This document shows, one piece after another, positions 1 to 9,316 of a stretch of 64,000 nucleotides of DNA (its first letter is position 1; the number at the start of each line of letters is the position of its first letter). The position numbers were made by a program, and so were the translations under genes. A model generated the notes under the pieces. The model was not told where the DNA came from. It worked only from the letters and a program-made list of their open reading frames with translations, and made no database searches. This stretch comes from an uncultured Oscillospiraceae bacterium (GTDB taxonomy: Bacteria > Bacillota > Clostridia > Oscillospirales > Oscillospiraceae): contig CALWZP010000012.1 in assembly GCA_944386055.1 (NCBI GenBank), positions 1 through 64,000 of the forward strand, in the 5' to 3' direction.

Positions 1-3000
1 GCCGTCCTCGATGTTGATCTTGTTGGTCTCGCCCAGGGCCATGCCGTTGAAGAACACATGGCTGCCCATGCGCATGAGATAGCCGTAATCCAGACGGTGC
101 TTCCAGTACTCCTCAAAGACCTTGGGGTAGAAGCAGTAGGCGATGATGGCGCGCATATTGACCTCGGAGGGATCCATGAAGCGCTCCATCTCCCTGCGGG
201 TGGCCTCGAAGTCCACGGGGGGCAGCAGCTCGCCGGGGCGGCAGGTGATGGGCTGCTCTCCCTTCAGGACGACCTCCTGCAGGCCCTCGGGCTGGAAGCC
301 CCAGGCGGGCTGACCCATCATGCCCTTGAAGTAGCTGACCACGCTGTCGGGGAAGGAGAGGCTCCTGCCCTTCTCCAGAATGTTGTCGGGGGTCAGGCCG
401 TTCTGCACCATGAAGATGGCCAGGTCGCCCACCATCTTGGAGGAAGGGGTCACCTTCACGATGTCGCCCAGCATCTCGTTGACGGTGCGGTACATCTCCT
501 TGACCTCCTCGAAGCGGGGGCCCAGGCCCAGGGAGACCACCTGGGGATACAGGTTGGTGTACTGACCGCCGGGGATCTCATAGCGGTAGATGTCGGTGGT
601 GGGGCTCTTCAGGCCCTCGTCGAAGCTGGCGTAGCGCAGGCGCACATCAGCCCAGTAGTTGTCCAGCCGCTGCAGCTCCTGCAGGTCCAGGCCGGTGTCC
701 CGCTCCTGTCCCTCCAGAGCGGCCACCACCGCGTTGAGGGAGGGCTGGCTGGTGAGGGAGGACAGAGAAGCGGTGGCGCAGTCCACGATGTCCACCCCGG
801 CCTCGGCGGCCATGAGGTAGGTGGCCACCTGGTTGGCGGTGGTGTCGTGGGTGTGCAGGTGGATGGGCAGGCCGATCTCCTGCTTCAGGGTGGATACCAG
901 CTTCTTGGCGGCGTAGGGCTTGAGCAGGCCGGACATATCCTTGATGCACAGGGTATGGGCCCCGCGCTTCTCCAGCTCCTTGGCCAGGTTGACATAATAC
1001 TCCAGCGTATACTTGTCCCGCTTGGGGTCCAGGATGTCGCCGGTGTAGCAGATGGTGGCCTCGCACAGCTTGTTCTGCTTGAGCACCTCGTCCATGGCGA
1101 TCTCCATGCCGGGGACCCAGTTCAGCGAGTCAAAGATGCGGAAGACATCGATGCCGCACTTGGCCGACTCCTGGACGAAGGCCCGGATGAGGTTGTCGGG
1201 ATAGTTGGTGTAGCCCACGGCGTTTGCGCCCCGGAAGAGCATCTGGAAGGGGATGTTGGGGATGAGCTCCCGCAGCTTGATCAGCCGCTCCCAGGGGGAC
1301 TCGTGGAGGAAACGGTAGGCCACATCGAAGGTGGCGCCGCCCCACATCTCCAGGGAGAAGCAGTCCGCCAGGATCTCGGCCATGCCCTCCGCGCCCTTGA
1401 GCATATCCCGGGTGCGCATCCGGGTGGAGAGCAGGGACTGATGGGCGTCCCGCATGGTGGTGTCGGTGATGAGCAGCTTCTTCTGCTCCAGCACCCACTT
1501 TTTCACCGCCTCCGGCCCGTCCTTGTCCAGAATCTCCTTCAGGCCGTGGAGCGGCTTGCCGGTGGGCAGGGGGAAGCGGGGCGGGTCGTACTGCTTGCGC
1601 TCGGCGTCGGGATTTTTCACCTGGATGTTGGCGATGTACTTCAGCACCCGGGTGGCCCGGTCCCGGCTGTTGCGGATGTCGAAGAGCTCGGGGGTGTCGT
1701 CGATGAACTTGGTGTGGCACTGGCCCGCCTGGAACTGGGGGTGGGTCAGGATCTTGGTGACGAAGGGGATGTTGGTCTTCACGCCGCGGATATGGATCTC
1801 GTTGATGGCGCGGATGGCCTTGTGACACACCCCCTCGAAGGTGTTGTCCAGGGTGGTGACCTTTACCAGCAGGGAGTCGTAATAGGGGGAGATGACAGTG
1901 CCCGCCGCGGCATTGCCGCCGTCCAGCCGGACGCCGAAGCCGCCGCCGGAGCGATAGGCGGTGATGCGGCCGGTATCGGGGGCGAAGTTGTTGGCGGGGT
2001 CCTCGGTGGTGACCCGGCACTGGATGGAGTAGCCGCGGATCTGCAGGTCGTCCTGGCTGTTCAGGCCGATCTGGGGGTGGGAGAGGGGGTGGCCCTCCGC
2101 CACCAGGATCTGGGCCCGGACCAGGTCGATGCCGGTGACCATCTCGGTGACGGTGTGCTCCACCTGGATGCGGGGGTTCATCTCGATGAAGTAGTGCTGG
2201 CCGGTGGCCTTGTCCACCAGGAACTCCACGGTGCCGGCGTTCATATAGCCCACATGCCTGGCAATCTTCACCGCGTCCGCCCGCAGGGCGTCCACCGTGG
2301 CCTTGGGCACCGACCAGGCGGGGGCGAACTCCACCACCTTCTGATAGCGGCGCTGCAGGGAGCAGTCCCGCTCCCCCAGGTGCATCACATGACCGTGCTC
2401 GTCTGCCAGGATCTGCACCTCAATGTGCTTGGGCTCCACCAGGAACTTCTCGATGAAGATGTCCTCGTTGCCGAAGGCCTTCTTGGCCTCGTTCTTTACC
2501 AGCTGGAACTCCCGGCGGACATCCTCCTCGCTGTCGCAGCGGCGCATGCCCCGGCCGCCGCCGCCGGCGGCGGCCTTCAGGATGATGGGGAAGCCGTAGC
2601 TCTTGGCGATCTCCACCGCCTCGTCCGCGTCCTTCAGGGGCTTGGTGGAGCCGGGGATGATGGGCACCCCGCAGGCGATGGCCGTGGCCTTGGCGGCCAG
2701 CTTGTCCCCCATCTGGGCCAGAACGCCGGAGCTGGGACCGATGAATTTGATGCCACTCTCCTCGCAGGCGCGGGCGAAGTCGGCGTTCTCAGACAGGAAG
2801 CCATAGCCGGGATGGATGGCATCCACCCCCCGGCGCTTGGCCAGGTCGATGATGGAGGGGATGTCCAGATAGGCGCCCAGGGGACTTTTGTTCTCGCCGA
2901 TGAGATAGGCCTCGTCTGCCTTGATGCGGAACAGGCTGTTGGTGTCCTCGTTGGAGTAGATGGCCACAGTGTGCAGCCCCAGGTCGTAACAGGCCCGGAA

Positions 3001-3063
3001 CACACGGATGGCGATCTCCCCCCGGTTGGCGACCAGGACTTTTTTGAATTCCATGACTGCCAT
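1..3063 (-). CDS. pyc: Pyruvate carboxylase, C-terminus cut by window edge
   Basis: Biotin-dependent, ATP-driven carboxylation of pyruvate to oxaloacetate in the cytoplasm (anaplerosis). The visible 1021 codons show an N-terminal biotin carboxylase (VANRGEIAIR near residue 11, glycine-rich GGGGRGMR near 164 to 171), then the carboxyltransferase domain (TDTTMRDAHQS near 530, metal-binding HLHTHDT near 735). Known pyruvate carboxylases have about 1145 residues and end in a biotinyl domain with a modified lysine; that part lies beyond the left edge. Two in-frame ATGs (3063 and 3054) are possible starts. The first is 10 nt after an AGGAAGG-type ribosome binding site. A strong promoter lies upstream and the gene is divergent from recG. 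Confidence 0.95.
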   Translation of the reverse strand, partial: MAVMEFKKVLVANRGEIAIRVFRACYDLGLHTVAIYSNEDTNSLFRIKADEAYLIGENKSPLGAYLDIPSIIDLAKRRGVDAIHPGYGFLSENADFARACEESGIKFIGPSSGVLAQMGDKLAAKATAIACGVPIIPGSTKPLKDADEAVEIAKSYGFPIILKAAAGGGGRGMRRCDSEEDVRREFQLVKNEAKKAFGNEDIFIEKFLVEPKHIEVQILADEHGHVMHLGERDCSLQRRYQKVVEFAPAWSVPKATVDALRADAVKIARHVGYMNAGTVEFLVDKATGQHYFIEMNPRIQVEHTVTEMVTGIDLVRAQILVAEGHPLSHPQIGLNSQDDLQIRGYSIQCRVTTEDPANNFAPDTGRITAYRSGGGFGVRLDGGNAAAGTVISPYYDSLLVKVTTLDNTFEGVCHKAIRAINEIHIRGVKTNIPFVTKILTHPQFQAGQCHTKFIDDTPELFDIRNSRDRATRVLKYIANIQVKNPDAERKQYDPPRFPLPTGKPLHGLKEILDKDGPEAVKKWVLEQKKLLITDTTMRDAHQSLLSTRMRTRDMLKGAEGMAEILADCFSLEMWGGATFDVAYRFLHESPWERLIKLRELIPNIPFQMLFRGANAVGYTNYPDNLIRAFVQESAKCGIDVFRIFDSLNWVPGMEIAMDEVLKQNKLCEATICYTGDILDPKRDKYTLEYYVNLAKELEKRGAHTLCIKDMSGLLKPYAAKKLVSTLKQEIGLPIHLHTHDTTANQVATYLMAAEAGVDIVDCATASLSSLTSQPSLNAVVAALEGQERDTGLDLQELQRLDNYWADVRLRYASFDEGLKSPTTDIYRYEIPGGQYTNLYPQVVSLGLGPRFEEVKEMYRTVNEMLGDIVKVTPSSKMVGDLAIFMVQNGLTPDNILEKGRSLSFPDSVVSYFKGMMGQPAWGFQPEGLQEVVLKGEQPITCRPGELLPPVDFEATRREMERFMDPSEVNMRAIIAYCFYPKVFEEYWKHRLDYGYLMRMGSHVFFNGMALGETNKINIEDG

Positions 3064-3135
3064 TGGGATACATCCTTCCTTCCTCTTTTAAAAATCAGAG
3101 CGGCCCAAACAGAGACGCAGATGTTTTATGTCTAA

Positions 3136-3164
3136 ATTATATAGAATTCAAAAACTGTTTGCAA
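3136..3164 (-). promoter_or_regulatory. Sigma-A promoter of pyc
   Basis: Reading on the minus strand, -35 TTGCAA (3159-3164), a 17-bp spacer and a perfect -10 TATAAT (3136-3141). It predicts a leader of roughly 65 nt before pyc. The divergent gap 3064-3417 otherwise holds no gene. Confidence 0.8.
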
Positions 3165-3322
3165 GGTTTTTTCCCGGAGGGGAGAAACCTTGGAGAAAGA
3201 TACAGACCCGGTGGAGTTCCCAAGGAAGAGATTGGGAAAAAACACAACGGTGCGCCAGAAAAAGACGAATGTTTTTCACTGACGGAAAAATGCGGGAGGG
3301 ACTCCCCAGACGGAGAAAAGTG

Positions 3323-3331
3323 TGGTACAAT
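3323..3331 (+). promoter_or_regulatory. Possible extended -10 promoter for recG
   Basis: TGG directly followed by TACAAT forms an extended -10 element. No good -35 is visible at the right distance. A short GCCGG/CCGGC hairpin follows at about 3339-3355. Weak prediction. Confidence 0.35.
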
Positions 3332-3417
3332 CTCTCCGCCGGATCAAGTCCGGCGAGGACACGGCAGAGCGCGAGACTTGATCCACAGTTTACTGTTAAA
3401 TGCCCGGAGGTGACGGC

Positions 3418-5493
3418 ATGGTTCTGGATCTGAATACCAGCCTGCGGGAGTTCCCGGGGGTGGGCCCGGCCCGGGCGGAGAAGCTGGCCCGGCTGGGGCT
3501 GGAGACGGCGGGGGACCTGCTGGAGTACTACCCCCGCGACTATGAGGACCGGCGGCGCAGCAGCACCATTCGCTCCGCCCCGGAGGATGCACCGGTGTGC
3601 ATCCGGGCCATGGTGGCCCAGCCCCCCCGGCTGAACCGGGTGCGACGGGGGTTGGAGCTGGTGAAGGCACGGGCGGTGGACGCCACCGGGGTGCTGGAGA
3701 TCACCTGGTTTAATCAGGGCTACCTCCAAAACGCCATCCGGGAGGGGGAGGAGTATATCTTCTTCGGCCGGGCGGAGGGCCATGGCGGCCGCCGCCGCAT
3801 GACCAACCCCGTGGTCCAGCGGGAGGGGGAGGAGACGGTGACAGGGTGCATCCTGCCAGTGTATCCACTGACGGCGGGAATCTCAAACAACCTGATGGTG
3901 AAGCTGTGCCGCCGGGCGGCAGAGGCCTGCGCGGACAAGCTGCCCGAGACCCTGCCCCGCCGGGTGCGGCAGGAGCACCAGCTGGCGGCGGTGGAGTACG
4001 CCTGCCGCCAGGCCCACTTCCCGGACTCCTTCCAGACCCTGGAGGTGGCCCGGCGGCGGCTGGTGTTCGAGGAGCTGTTCTATCTCGCCGTCGGCCTGGA
4101 TCTGCTCCGGGGCCGCCGGACGGACCGGCCAGGCTGGCGGATGGAGCCCTGCGAGGTGGAGGAGTACCAGAAACTGCTCCCCTTCCCCCTCACCGACAGT
4201 CAGCGGCAGGTGATGGAGGAGATCGCCGGGGATATGACCGGCGGCCGGCCCATGAACCGGCTGGTCCAGGGGGATGTGGGCTCGGGCAAGACGGCGGTGG
4301 CGGGGTATGCCGCCTATCTGTGCGCCCAAAATGGCGGACAGACCGCCCTGATGGTGCCCACCGAGCTGCTGGCGGAGCAGCACTTCCGCTCGCTGTCCGC
4401 CCTTCTCGCCCCGGCGGGGGTGCGCCTGGCGCTGCTTACCGGGTCCCTGCGTCCGGCGGAAAAGGAGAAGCTGCACCGGACCATGGCCGCGGGGGAGGTA
4501 GACCTGGTGGTGGGGACCCACGCCCTGCTCAGCCAGGGGGTGTCCTTCCCACGGCTGGGGCTGGTGGTGGCGGACGAGCAGCACCGCTTCGGCGTGGAGC
4601 AGCGGGCGCTGCTGGCCGGGAAGGGAAGCCTGGACCAGGCGGGGCCGCCGCCCCATGTGCTGGTGATGTCCGCCACCCCCATCCCCCGCACCCTGGCACT
4701 CATCGTCTACGGCGACCTGGATGTATCCGCCATCCGGCAGCTGCCCCCCGGCCGCCGGCCGGTGGAGACCTACCTCATCGGAGAGGACAAGCGGGCACGG
4801 ATGTACAACTTCGTGCGGAAGCTGGCGGGGGAGGGACGGCAGGTCTACATCGTCTGCCCCGCCGTAGAGGAGGGGGAGGGGGAAGGCCCGCCCCTGAAGG
4901 CGGCCACCGAGTACGCCGGAGAGCTGCAGCGGAAGGTCTTCCCAGACCTGACGGTGGGCTGCGTCCACGGAAAGATGAAGCCCCGGGACAAGGAGGCGGT
5001 GATGACCGCCTTCGCCCGGGGGGAGCTCCAGGTGCTGGTGTCCACCACGGTGATCGAGGTGGGGGTGGATGTGCCCAACGCCGCGCTGATGGTGGTGGAG
5101 AATGCCGAGCGCTTCGGCCTGAGCCAGCTGCACCAGCTCCGGGGCCGGGTGGGCCGGGGGAGCCACCAGTCCTACTGCGTGCTCCTCACCCAGAACACCA
5201 GCCCGGACACCCTGGCCCGGCTGAGGGTGCTCACCGCCACAACCGACGGCTTCCGCATCGCGGAGGAGGACCTGCGCCTGCGGGGGCCCGGGGACTTCTT
5301 CGGGGCGCGGCAGCACGGGCTGCCCCAGCTGAAGGTGGCCTCCCTGGCGGGGGATGTGCGGCTGCTCCGGGAGGCCCAGGACGCCGCCCGGGAGGTCCTG
5401 GCGGAGGACCCGGGGCTGTCCCGGCCGGAGCACAGGCCGGTGCTGGAGCGGGTGAAGCGGCTGTTTGCCGAGAACCCGGATATTTTCAACTGA
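3418..5493 (+). CDS. recG: ATP-dependent DNA helicase RecG
   Basis: Branched-DNA helicase that remodels stalled replication forks and Holliday junctions. The 691-residue product has the family's usual length. It shows an N-terminal wedge region (VGPARAEKLARLGL near 15-28), Walker A GDVGSGKT near residue 286, a DEQH box near 385, SATPIPRT near 418 and the C-terminal helicase lobe with QLRGRVGRG. The ATG at 3418 is chosen because GGAGGTG sits 5 nt before it; an in-frame ATG at 3400 has no ribosome binding site. A small C_GCAxxG_C_C gene follows 44 nt downstream and is probably cotranscribed. Confidence 0.96.
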   Translation: MVLDLNTSLREFPGVGPARAEKLARLGLETAGDLLEYYPRDYEDRRRSSTIRSAPEDAPVCIRAMVAQPPRLNRVRRGLELVKARAVDATGVLEITWFNQGYLQNAIREGEEYIFFGRAEGHGGRRRMTNPVVQREGEETVTGCILPVYPLTAGISNNLMVKLCRRAAEACADKLPETLPRRVRQEHQLAAVEYACRQAHFPDSFQTLEVARRRLVFEELFYLAVGLDLLRGRRTDRPGWRMEPCEVEEYQKLLPFPLTDSQRQVMEEIAGDMTGGRPMNRLVQGDVGSGKTAVAGYAAYLCAQNGGQTALMVPTELLAEQHFRSLSALLAPAGVRLALLTGSLRPAEKEKLHRTMAAGEVDLVVGTHALLSQGVSFPRLGLVVADEQHRFGVEQRALLAGKGSLDQAGPPPHVLVMSATPIPRTLALIVYGDLDVSAIRQLPPGRRPVETYLIGEDKRARMYNFVRKLAGEGRQVYIVCPAVEEGEGEGPPLKAATEYAGELQRKVFPDLTVGCVHGKMKPRDKEAVMTAFARGELQVLVSTTVIEVGVDVPNAALMVVENAERFGLSQLHQLRGRVGRGSHQSYCVLLTQNTSPDTLARLRVLTATTDGFRIAEEDLRLRGPGDFFGARQHGLPQLKVASLAGDVRLLREAQDAAREVLAEDPGLSRPEHRPVLERVKRLFAENPDIFN

Positions 5494-5537
5494 ACACAAA
5501 AGCCGCCGGAACGGTCCGGCGGGAAAGGAGCGGGAAG

Positions 5538-5957
5538 ATGGAGAGGACAGAACGGCTGAAATACGCCGCATGGCTGCGCACCGACCAGGGACGGCACCAC
5601 AACTGCTGCCAGTCGGTGCTCATGTGCTTCGCGGAGGAGATGGGACTGGACCGGGAGGAAGCGTTCCGTCTGGCGGGCCATATGGGGGCGGGGATGCGCT
5701 GCGGCTCCGCCTGCGGCACGGTCACCGCCGCCGCCCTGGTGCTGGGGGCGGCGGGCCGGACGGAGGAGGAGGTGCGGGCTTTGCTGGAGGACTTCCGGGC
5801 CCGCCGCGGCACCCTGGACTGCGAGCCCCTGCTGGCGGGCGCCAGGGCCAGGGGGGAGGAGAAGAAGCCCTTCTGCGACGGGCTGGTGCTGGACATGGTG
5901 GCCCGGCTGGACGCGCTGCTGGAGCAGCCCGCGGAGGAGACGGTAGAGAAAACCTGA
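5538..5957 (+). CDS. C_GCAxxG_C_C family redox-type protein
   Basis: Small 139-residue protein with the family's cysteine pattern: NCCQSV near residue 25, a CGSACG block near residue 56 in a helix (the C-GCAxxG signature), and later single cysteines near 95 and 114. Members are thought to bind a redox cofactor or iron-sulfur cluster, but their reaction is not established. GGAG lies 9 nt before the ATG. It follows recG closely and precedes a strong hairpin, so recG and this gene probably form one transcript. No signal peptide is visible, so it is likely cytoplasmic. Confidence 0.75.
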   Translation: MERTERLKYAAWLRTDQGRHHNCCQSVLMCFAEEMGLDREEAFRLAGHMGAGMRCGSACGTVTAAALVLGAAGRTEEEVRALLEDFRARRGTLDCEPLLAGARARGEEKKPFCDGLVLDMVARLDALLEQPAEETVEKT

Positions 5958-5979
5958 AGAAACAATACGGTGAAAATTG

Positions 5980-6012
5980 ACAGCGCCGCCGGCTTTTTGC
6001 CGGCGGCGCTGT
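5980..6012. terminator. Perfect 14-bp hairpin, likely bidirectional terminator
   Basis: ACAGCGCCGCCGGC (5980-5993), loop of five T, and its exact complement (5999-6012). On the minus strand it is followed by CAATTTTC, so it can end both the recG unit and cluster 1, whose transcript arrives from the right. Confidence 0.7.
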
Positions 6013-6039
6013 GTCTGCTTCTCAAGGGGGGGACTGACC

Positions 6040-6143
6040 TCAGGCGGGATTCTCACAGTTCAGGATGGCCTGAGCCTGTTCCTCCGTCAGGTCATATAGG
6101 ACCGTTAGCGCATATGGCTGAGGGAACTCGTTTGAAGTTGTGT
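6040..6143 (-). pseudogene. Relic of a substrate-binding protein C-terminus
   Basis: Reading leftward after the ATPase stop codon, an open stretch of about 34 codons ends in YDLTEEQAQAILNCENPA and a stop. This matches the C-terminal pattern of the intact binding proteins in this window, best the one at 19305-20402 (YTLTDEQVELILNAEAPQ). No start or body of the gene remains. In cluster 2 the ATPase is also followed directly by a binding-protein gene, so this looks like the remainder of a lost copy at the same position. Coding status is unlikely; homology is inferred by eye. Confidence 0.6.
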
Positions 6144-6165
6144 CCGGCGGGGTGCGGCCGGGGCG

Positions 6166-6966
6166 TTATGGGGCCTTTCGCCGCCCCACGGCCACGCAGA
6201 TGTCCCGGCCCAGCTCGTCGATGTGGAGCAGGCGCAGATCGGTGTCGTACAGCTGCTTCAGGGCGGACTCGGTGAGGACATCCCTCAGCGCGCCGGCGGT
6301 CATGTGCCCGGTGTGGTCGAGGATGCCGATCCGCCCGTCCAGCAGGATGGCATGGTCGGGCATGTGGGTGGTCAGGATGATGGCGAGGCCCTGTTCGGAG
6401 AGCGACTTGATGATATCCAGGATCTTCAGCTGATTGCCGAAGTCCAGGTGATTGGTGGGCTCGTCCAGGATGATGAGGTTCGCCCCCTGGGTGAGCACCC
6501 GGGCGATCTGCACCTGCTGCCGTTCCCCGCCGCTGATGCGGGTGACCAGCTTGGAGGAGAGCTTTTCGATCCCCATCTCCCGGATGGCGGCGTCCGCCCG
6601 GGCATACTCTTCCTCGCTGGGAGTGCCCAGCAGCCCGATGTGAGGGGCCCGCCCCATCACCACATAGTCCCGGACGGTGTAATTGAAGGTGGGGACGGCC
6701 ACCTGCGGCACATACCCCATCATCAGCGCCCGCTCCCGGATGGGGATCTGCCGCAGGGGGCGGCCGTGGAGGAGGATCTCCCCCCGGTACTGGGTGAGAA
6801 TGCCGGTCATGCAGTTGAGCAGGGTGGACTTCCCGGCGCCGTTGGCCCCCAGAATCACGAAGATGTCGCCGGGAGAGACGGAAAAGCTGATGTCCCGGAA
6901 GACTGGGGTGGAGAAGCCCTCGTAGGAAAAGGTCAGGTCTCTGACCTCCAAAATCGGTTCCGCCAT
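6166..6966 (-). CDS. FecE/BtuD-type ABC importer ATPase (cluster 1)
   Basis: Energises the FecCD-type importer at the inner face of the membrane. The 266-residue protein has Walker A GANGAGKS near residue 39, the signature ISGGERQQ near 143 and Walker B LIILDEPTNHLD near 165. This family imports iron-siderophores, haem, cobalamin or, in a few cases, molybdate; the ligand cannot be read from the sequence. The start follows the permease stop by 2 nt, indicating tight coupling. It is the last intact gene of cluster 1, followed by a binding-protein relic and a hairpin. Confidence 0.9.
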   Translation of the reverse strand: MAEPILEVRDLTFSYEGFSTPVFRDISFSVSPGDIFVILGANGAGKSTLLNCMTGILTQYRGEILLHGRPLRQIPIRERALMMGYVPQVAVPTFNYTVRDYVVMGRAPHIGLLGTPSEEEYARADAAIREMGIEKLSSKLVTRISGGERQQVQIARVLTQGANLIILDEPTNHLDFGNQLKILDIIKSLSEQGLAIILTTHMPDHAILLDGRIGILDHTGHMTAGALRDVLTESALKQLYDTDLRLLHIDELGRDICVAVGRRKAP

Positions 6967-6968
6967 GG

Positions 6969-8000
6969 TCACTGCACCCTCACTTTCTGCATCTTCAGAA
7001 GCCAGATGAACACCGGGGTCCCCAGCACGCCGGTGATGATGCTCAGGGGGATCTCGCTGCCGGTCAGGTTCCGGGCGAAGGTGTCCACAATGACCATGAA
7101 GGACGCCCCCAGCAGCACCGACGCGGGGATCATATAGCGGTTGTCCTCCCCGATGATCAGGCGGCTGAAGTGGGGGATGACCAGGCCGATCCAGCCGATG
7201 GTCCCGCACATACAGACGGAACAGGCTGTCAGCACGGTGGAGCACAGGATCAGCAGCCCCCGCACTCGGCTGACATGCACCCCCAGGGAGAGGGCCTCCG
7301 ACTCCCCCAGGGAGAGCAGGTTCACCCGCCACCGCATGGCGATCACCGCCACAAAGGCGGCCAGCATGGCGGGGGCCACCATAAGCACATCGGTCATTTT
7401 GATGGAGGCCAGACTGCCCATGGTCCAGAAGACGATGGAGGACAGCTCCACCTCCGGATCTGCGATGTATTTCATCAGACTCTGCAGAGAACTCATGAAG
7501 CCGGCGATGATGATGCCGGCCAGGACCAGCATGGTGCTGGAATTGTTGCGGAAGAGCTTGGGGATGGATACGGTGATGAACACCGCCAAAAAACCGCCCG
7601 CCAGGGCGGAGAGCTGGATCAGCGTGGAGGCGCAGCCCAGCAGGATGGCCAGAGACGCGCCGACGGTGGCCCCGGCGGAGACGCCCAGCAGGTCGGGGGA
7701 CACCAGAGGATTTTTAAATACGCCCTGATAGGCCGCCCCGGACACGGACAGGCCGGCGCCCACCAGAACGGCCGCCAGCAGGCGCGGGAAGCGCACATTC
7801 AGGATGATGCTCTCCATGGAGTCGTTCCAGGTGACCTCCAGCGGGGCGTGAAAGATGCCTTCGGCCAGGCAGTTGAACAGGATCCTGGCGGTCTGCAGAG
7901 GGGGCACATAAAACCGGCCGACGCACAGGCAGATCAGAAAGACGAACACCAGGACCACCGCAAAGCCGGCCAGCATCCATCGTTTGGTCCGATGACTCAT
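6969..8000 (-). CDS. FecCD-type ABC importer permease (cluster 1)
   Basis: Membrane subunit of the importer, 343 residues and about nine or ten hydrophobic segments, as usual for BtuC/FhuB/FecD relatives. It carries family hallmarks: NVRFPRLLAAVLVGAGLSVSG, AYQGVFKNPLVSPDLLG and the cytoplasmic GTIGWIGLVIPH stretch that contacts the ATPase. Nearly identical hallmarks occur in the cluster 2 permease at 17374. It lies between the binding protein and the ATPase, with a strong hairpin between it and the binding-protein gene. Confidence 0.92.
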   Translation of the reverse strand: MSHRTKRWMLAGFAVVLVFVFLICLCVGRFYVPPLQTARILFNCLAEGIFHAPLEVTWNDSMESIILNVRFPRLLAAVLVGAGLSVSGAAYQGVFKNPLVSPDLLGVSAGATVGASLAILLGCASTLIQLSALAGGFLAVFITVSIPKLFRNNSSTMLVLAGIIIAGFMSSLQSLMKYIADPEVELSSIVFWTMGSLASIKMTDVLMVAPAMLAAFVAVIAMRWRVNLLSLGESEALSLGVHVSRVRGLLILCSTVLTACSVCMCGTIGWIGLVIPHFSRLIIGEDNRYMIPASVLLGASFMVIVDTFARNLTGSEIPLSIITGVLGTPVFIWLLKMQKVRVQ

Positions 8001-8043
8001 ATGCCGTGGATTCCTTTCTCAGATGACTGCCGGAACCCGGGAG

Positions 8044-8075
8044 GCGCGGCGCCGCAGTTCTCTGCGGCGCCGCGC
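8044..8075. other. Intercistronic hairpin between binding protein and permease
   Basis: A perfect 14-bp stem (GCGCGGCGCCGCAG and complement) with a 4-nt loop and no T-tract. Such hairpins between a binding-protein gene and its permease gene often stabilise the upstream message so that more binding protein is made. That role is inferred. Confidence 0.6.
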
Positions 8076-8110
8076 TTTCAGGGGGACCGGCAGGGACGGA
8101 TGGGTGACGC

Positions 8111-9232
8111 TCACGCGGGATCCTGGTGGGCCAGGATCAGCTTCGCATGCTCCTCGGACAGGTCATAGCCATAGAAGGTGGAGTAGTATTCCTGGACCTC
8201 CGCCACCATGTCCAGATCCTCAAACAGGTCCGGGTGGAGCAGCTTGGCCAGCCACAGGATGTTCAGCACCCGCTCGGAGCTGCTGTCCCAGTAGAACACG
8301 CCGTTGGGGCCCACATAGACATCACCGTTCTGCACGGCGGTGATGGAGGACCAGGCGGGGTTGTCATAGATCATGCCGGTGTCGGTGCAGCGGCCCAGGA
8401 TGATGATCTCGGGATCCCACCCAATGACATCCTCCATGGTGACGGTGCCGTAGCTGTTGACCGAGGCGTCGTAGTCGCCTGTCACCAGGGTGCCGCCGGC
8501 CAGCATGACCTCTCCCTCCGCGCCGTGGTGGTTCAGATAGGCCTGCAGTCCGTCGTTTTCATTGCTGCGGATGTAGTAGACGGTGGGGTAGTCCTCCTGG
8601 GAGAGGGTGGAGATGCGGCTGTCCAGATAGTCCAGCTTCTCGTCAAAGTACGCCTCCCAGAGCTGGTAGCGCTCCATGGCATCATCGCCCAGGACGGTGG
8701 CGTAGGTCCTGTATTCGTCCTTGACCGCCTGGACATACTCGTCGGTGGTGGACCAGGTGGGCTCGGCTGCGCTCAGGCCGAGGGCGGTCAGCCCGGCGTT
8801 TTCCATGTTTTCCAGCGCGTCGGGGGTGGACCAGTGCATCACCAGGTCCACATCCAGGGCGGTGAGGTCCTCCACATTGGGGGTCTGGGGATTGTTGATG
8901 GAAGCGATCTCGGCCGCCCGCGGGTAGACCACCTGGGCCCAGGCGGTCAGACTGCCGCCCATGGAGGCCACTACCCGGTCGGCCAGACCAAGAAGCAGGC
9001 TGGCCTCAAAGGTGGGGCCGTACAGCGCGGCGATGCGCTGAGGGTCGGTGGGGATCTCCACCTCACGGCCGCAGTTGTCGGTGTAGAGCACGGTGTCCGC
9101 ACCGGCCCCGGAGGACGCGGAGGGGGACGGGGCGGGGGAGTCGCATTCCCCTTCGGCCGCAGGTGTGCTGCATCCGGCCAGAAGCCCCAGGATCAGCGTG
9201 AGAGACAACAGGATGCTGATGATTTTTTTCAT
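8111..9232 (-). CDS. FecB/BtuF-type substrate-binding lipoprotein (cluster 1)
   Basis: Extracellular ligand-binding subunit of the importer, 373 residues. A lipoprotein signal peptide is clear: a KK start, a hydrophobic stretch and the lipobox LLAGC near residue 21. A Ser/Pro-rich linker follows, then a periplasmic-binding-protein fold with the family's start phrase (DNCGREVEIPTDPQRIAAL) and later DLVMHW and GWDPEIIILG. An AAGGAGG ribosome binding site stands 5 nt before the ATG. It lies between the nitrogenase-like genes and the permease, which ties the transported ligand to those enzymes. The ligand is unknown. Confidence 0.9.
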   Translation of the reverse strand: MKKIISILLSLTLILGLLAGCSTPAAEGECDSPAPSPSASSGAGADTVLYTDNCGREVEIPTDPQRIAALYGPTFEASLLLGLADRVVASMGGSLTAWAQVVYPRAAEIASINNPQTPNVEDLTALDVDLVMHWSTPDALENMENAGLTALGLSAAEPTWSTTDEYVQAVKDEYRTYATVLGDDAMERYQLWEAYFDEKLDYLDSRISTLSQEDYPTVYYIRSNENDGLQAYLNHHGAEGEVMLAGGTLVTGDYDASVNSYGTVTMEDVIGWDPEIIILGRCTDTGMIYDNPAWSSITAVQNGDVYVGPNGVFYWDSSSERVLNILWLAKLLHPDLFEDLDMVAEVQEYYSTFYGYDLSEEHAKLILAHQDPA

Positions 9233-9316
9233 AATTTCCTCCTTGCTTGAACATGTGTATTGCGCAAGTCAAAGGACGCGGGATTGCGCCCCTGGCGCCT
9301 GATATGTGTGCGGCCG

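Noticed and set aside
58-3135. 1025-codon plus-strand open frame opposite pyruvate carboxylase
   Set aside because: It is the complement of a clear pyruvate carboxylase gene with all motifs; the frame is open only because of GC-rich codon use.
3846-5537. Long alternative plus-strand frame across recG
   Set aside because: Low-complexity Gly/Ala/Pro/Arg product in another frame of recG; only its last part (5538-5957) is a real gene.
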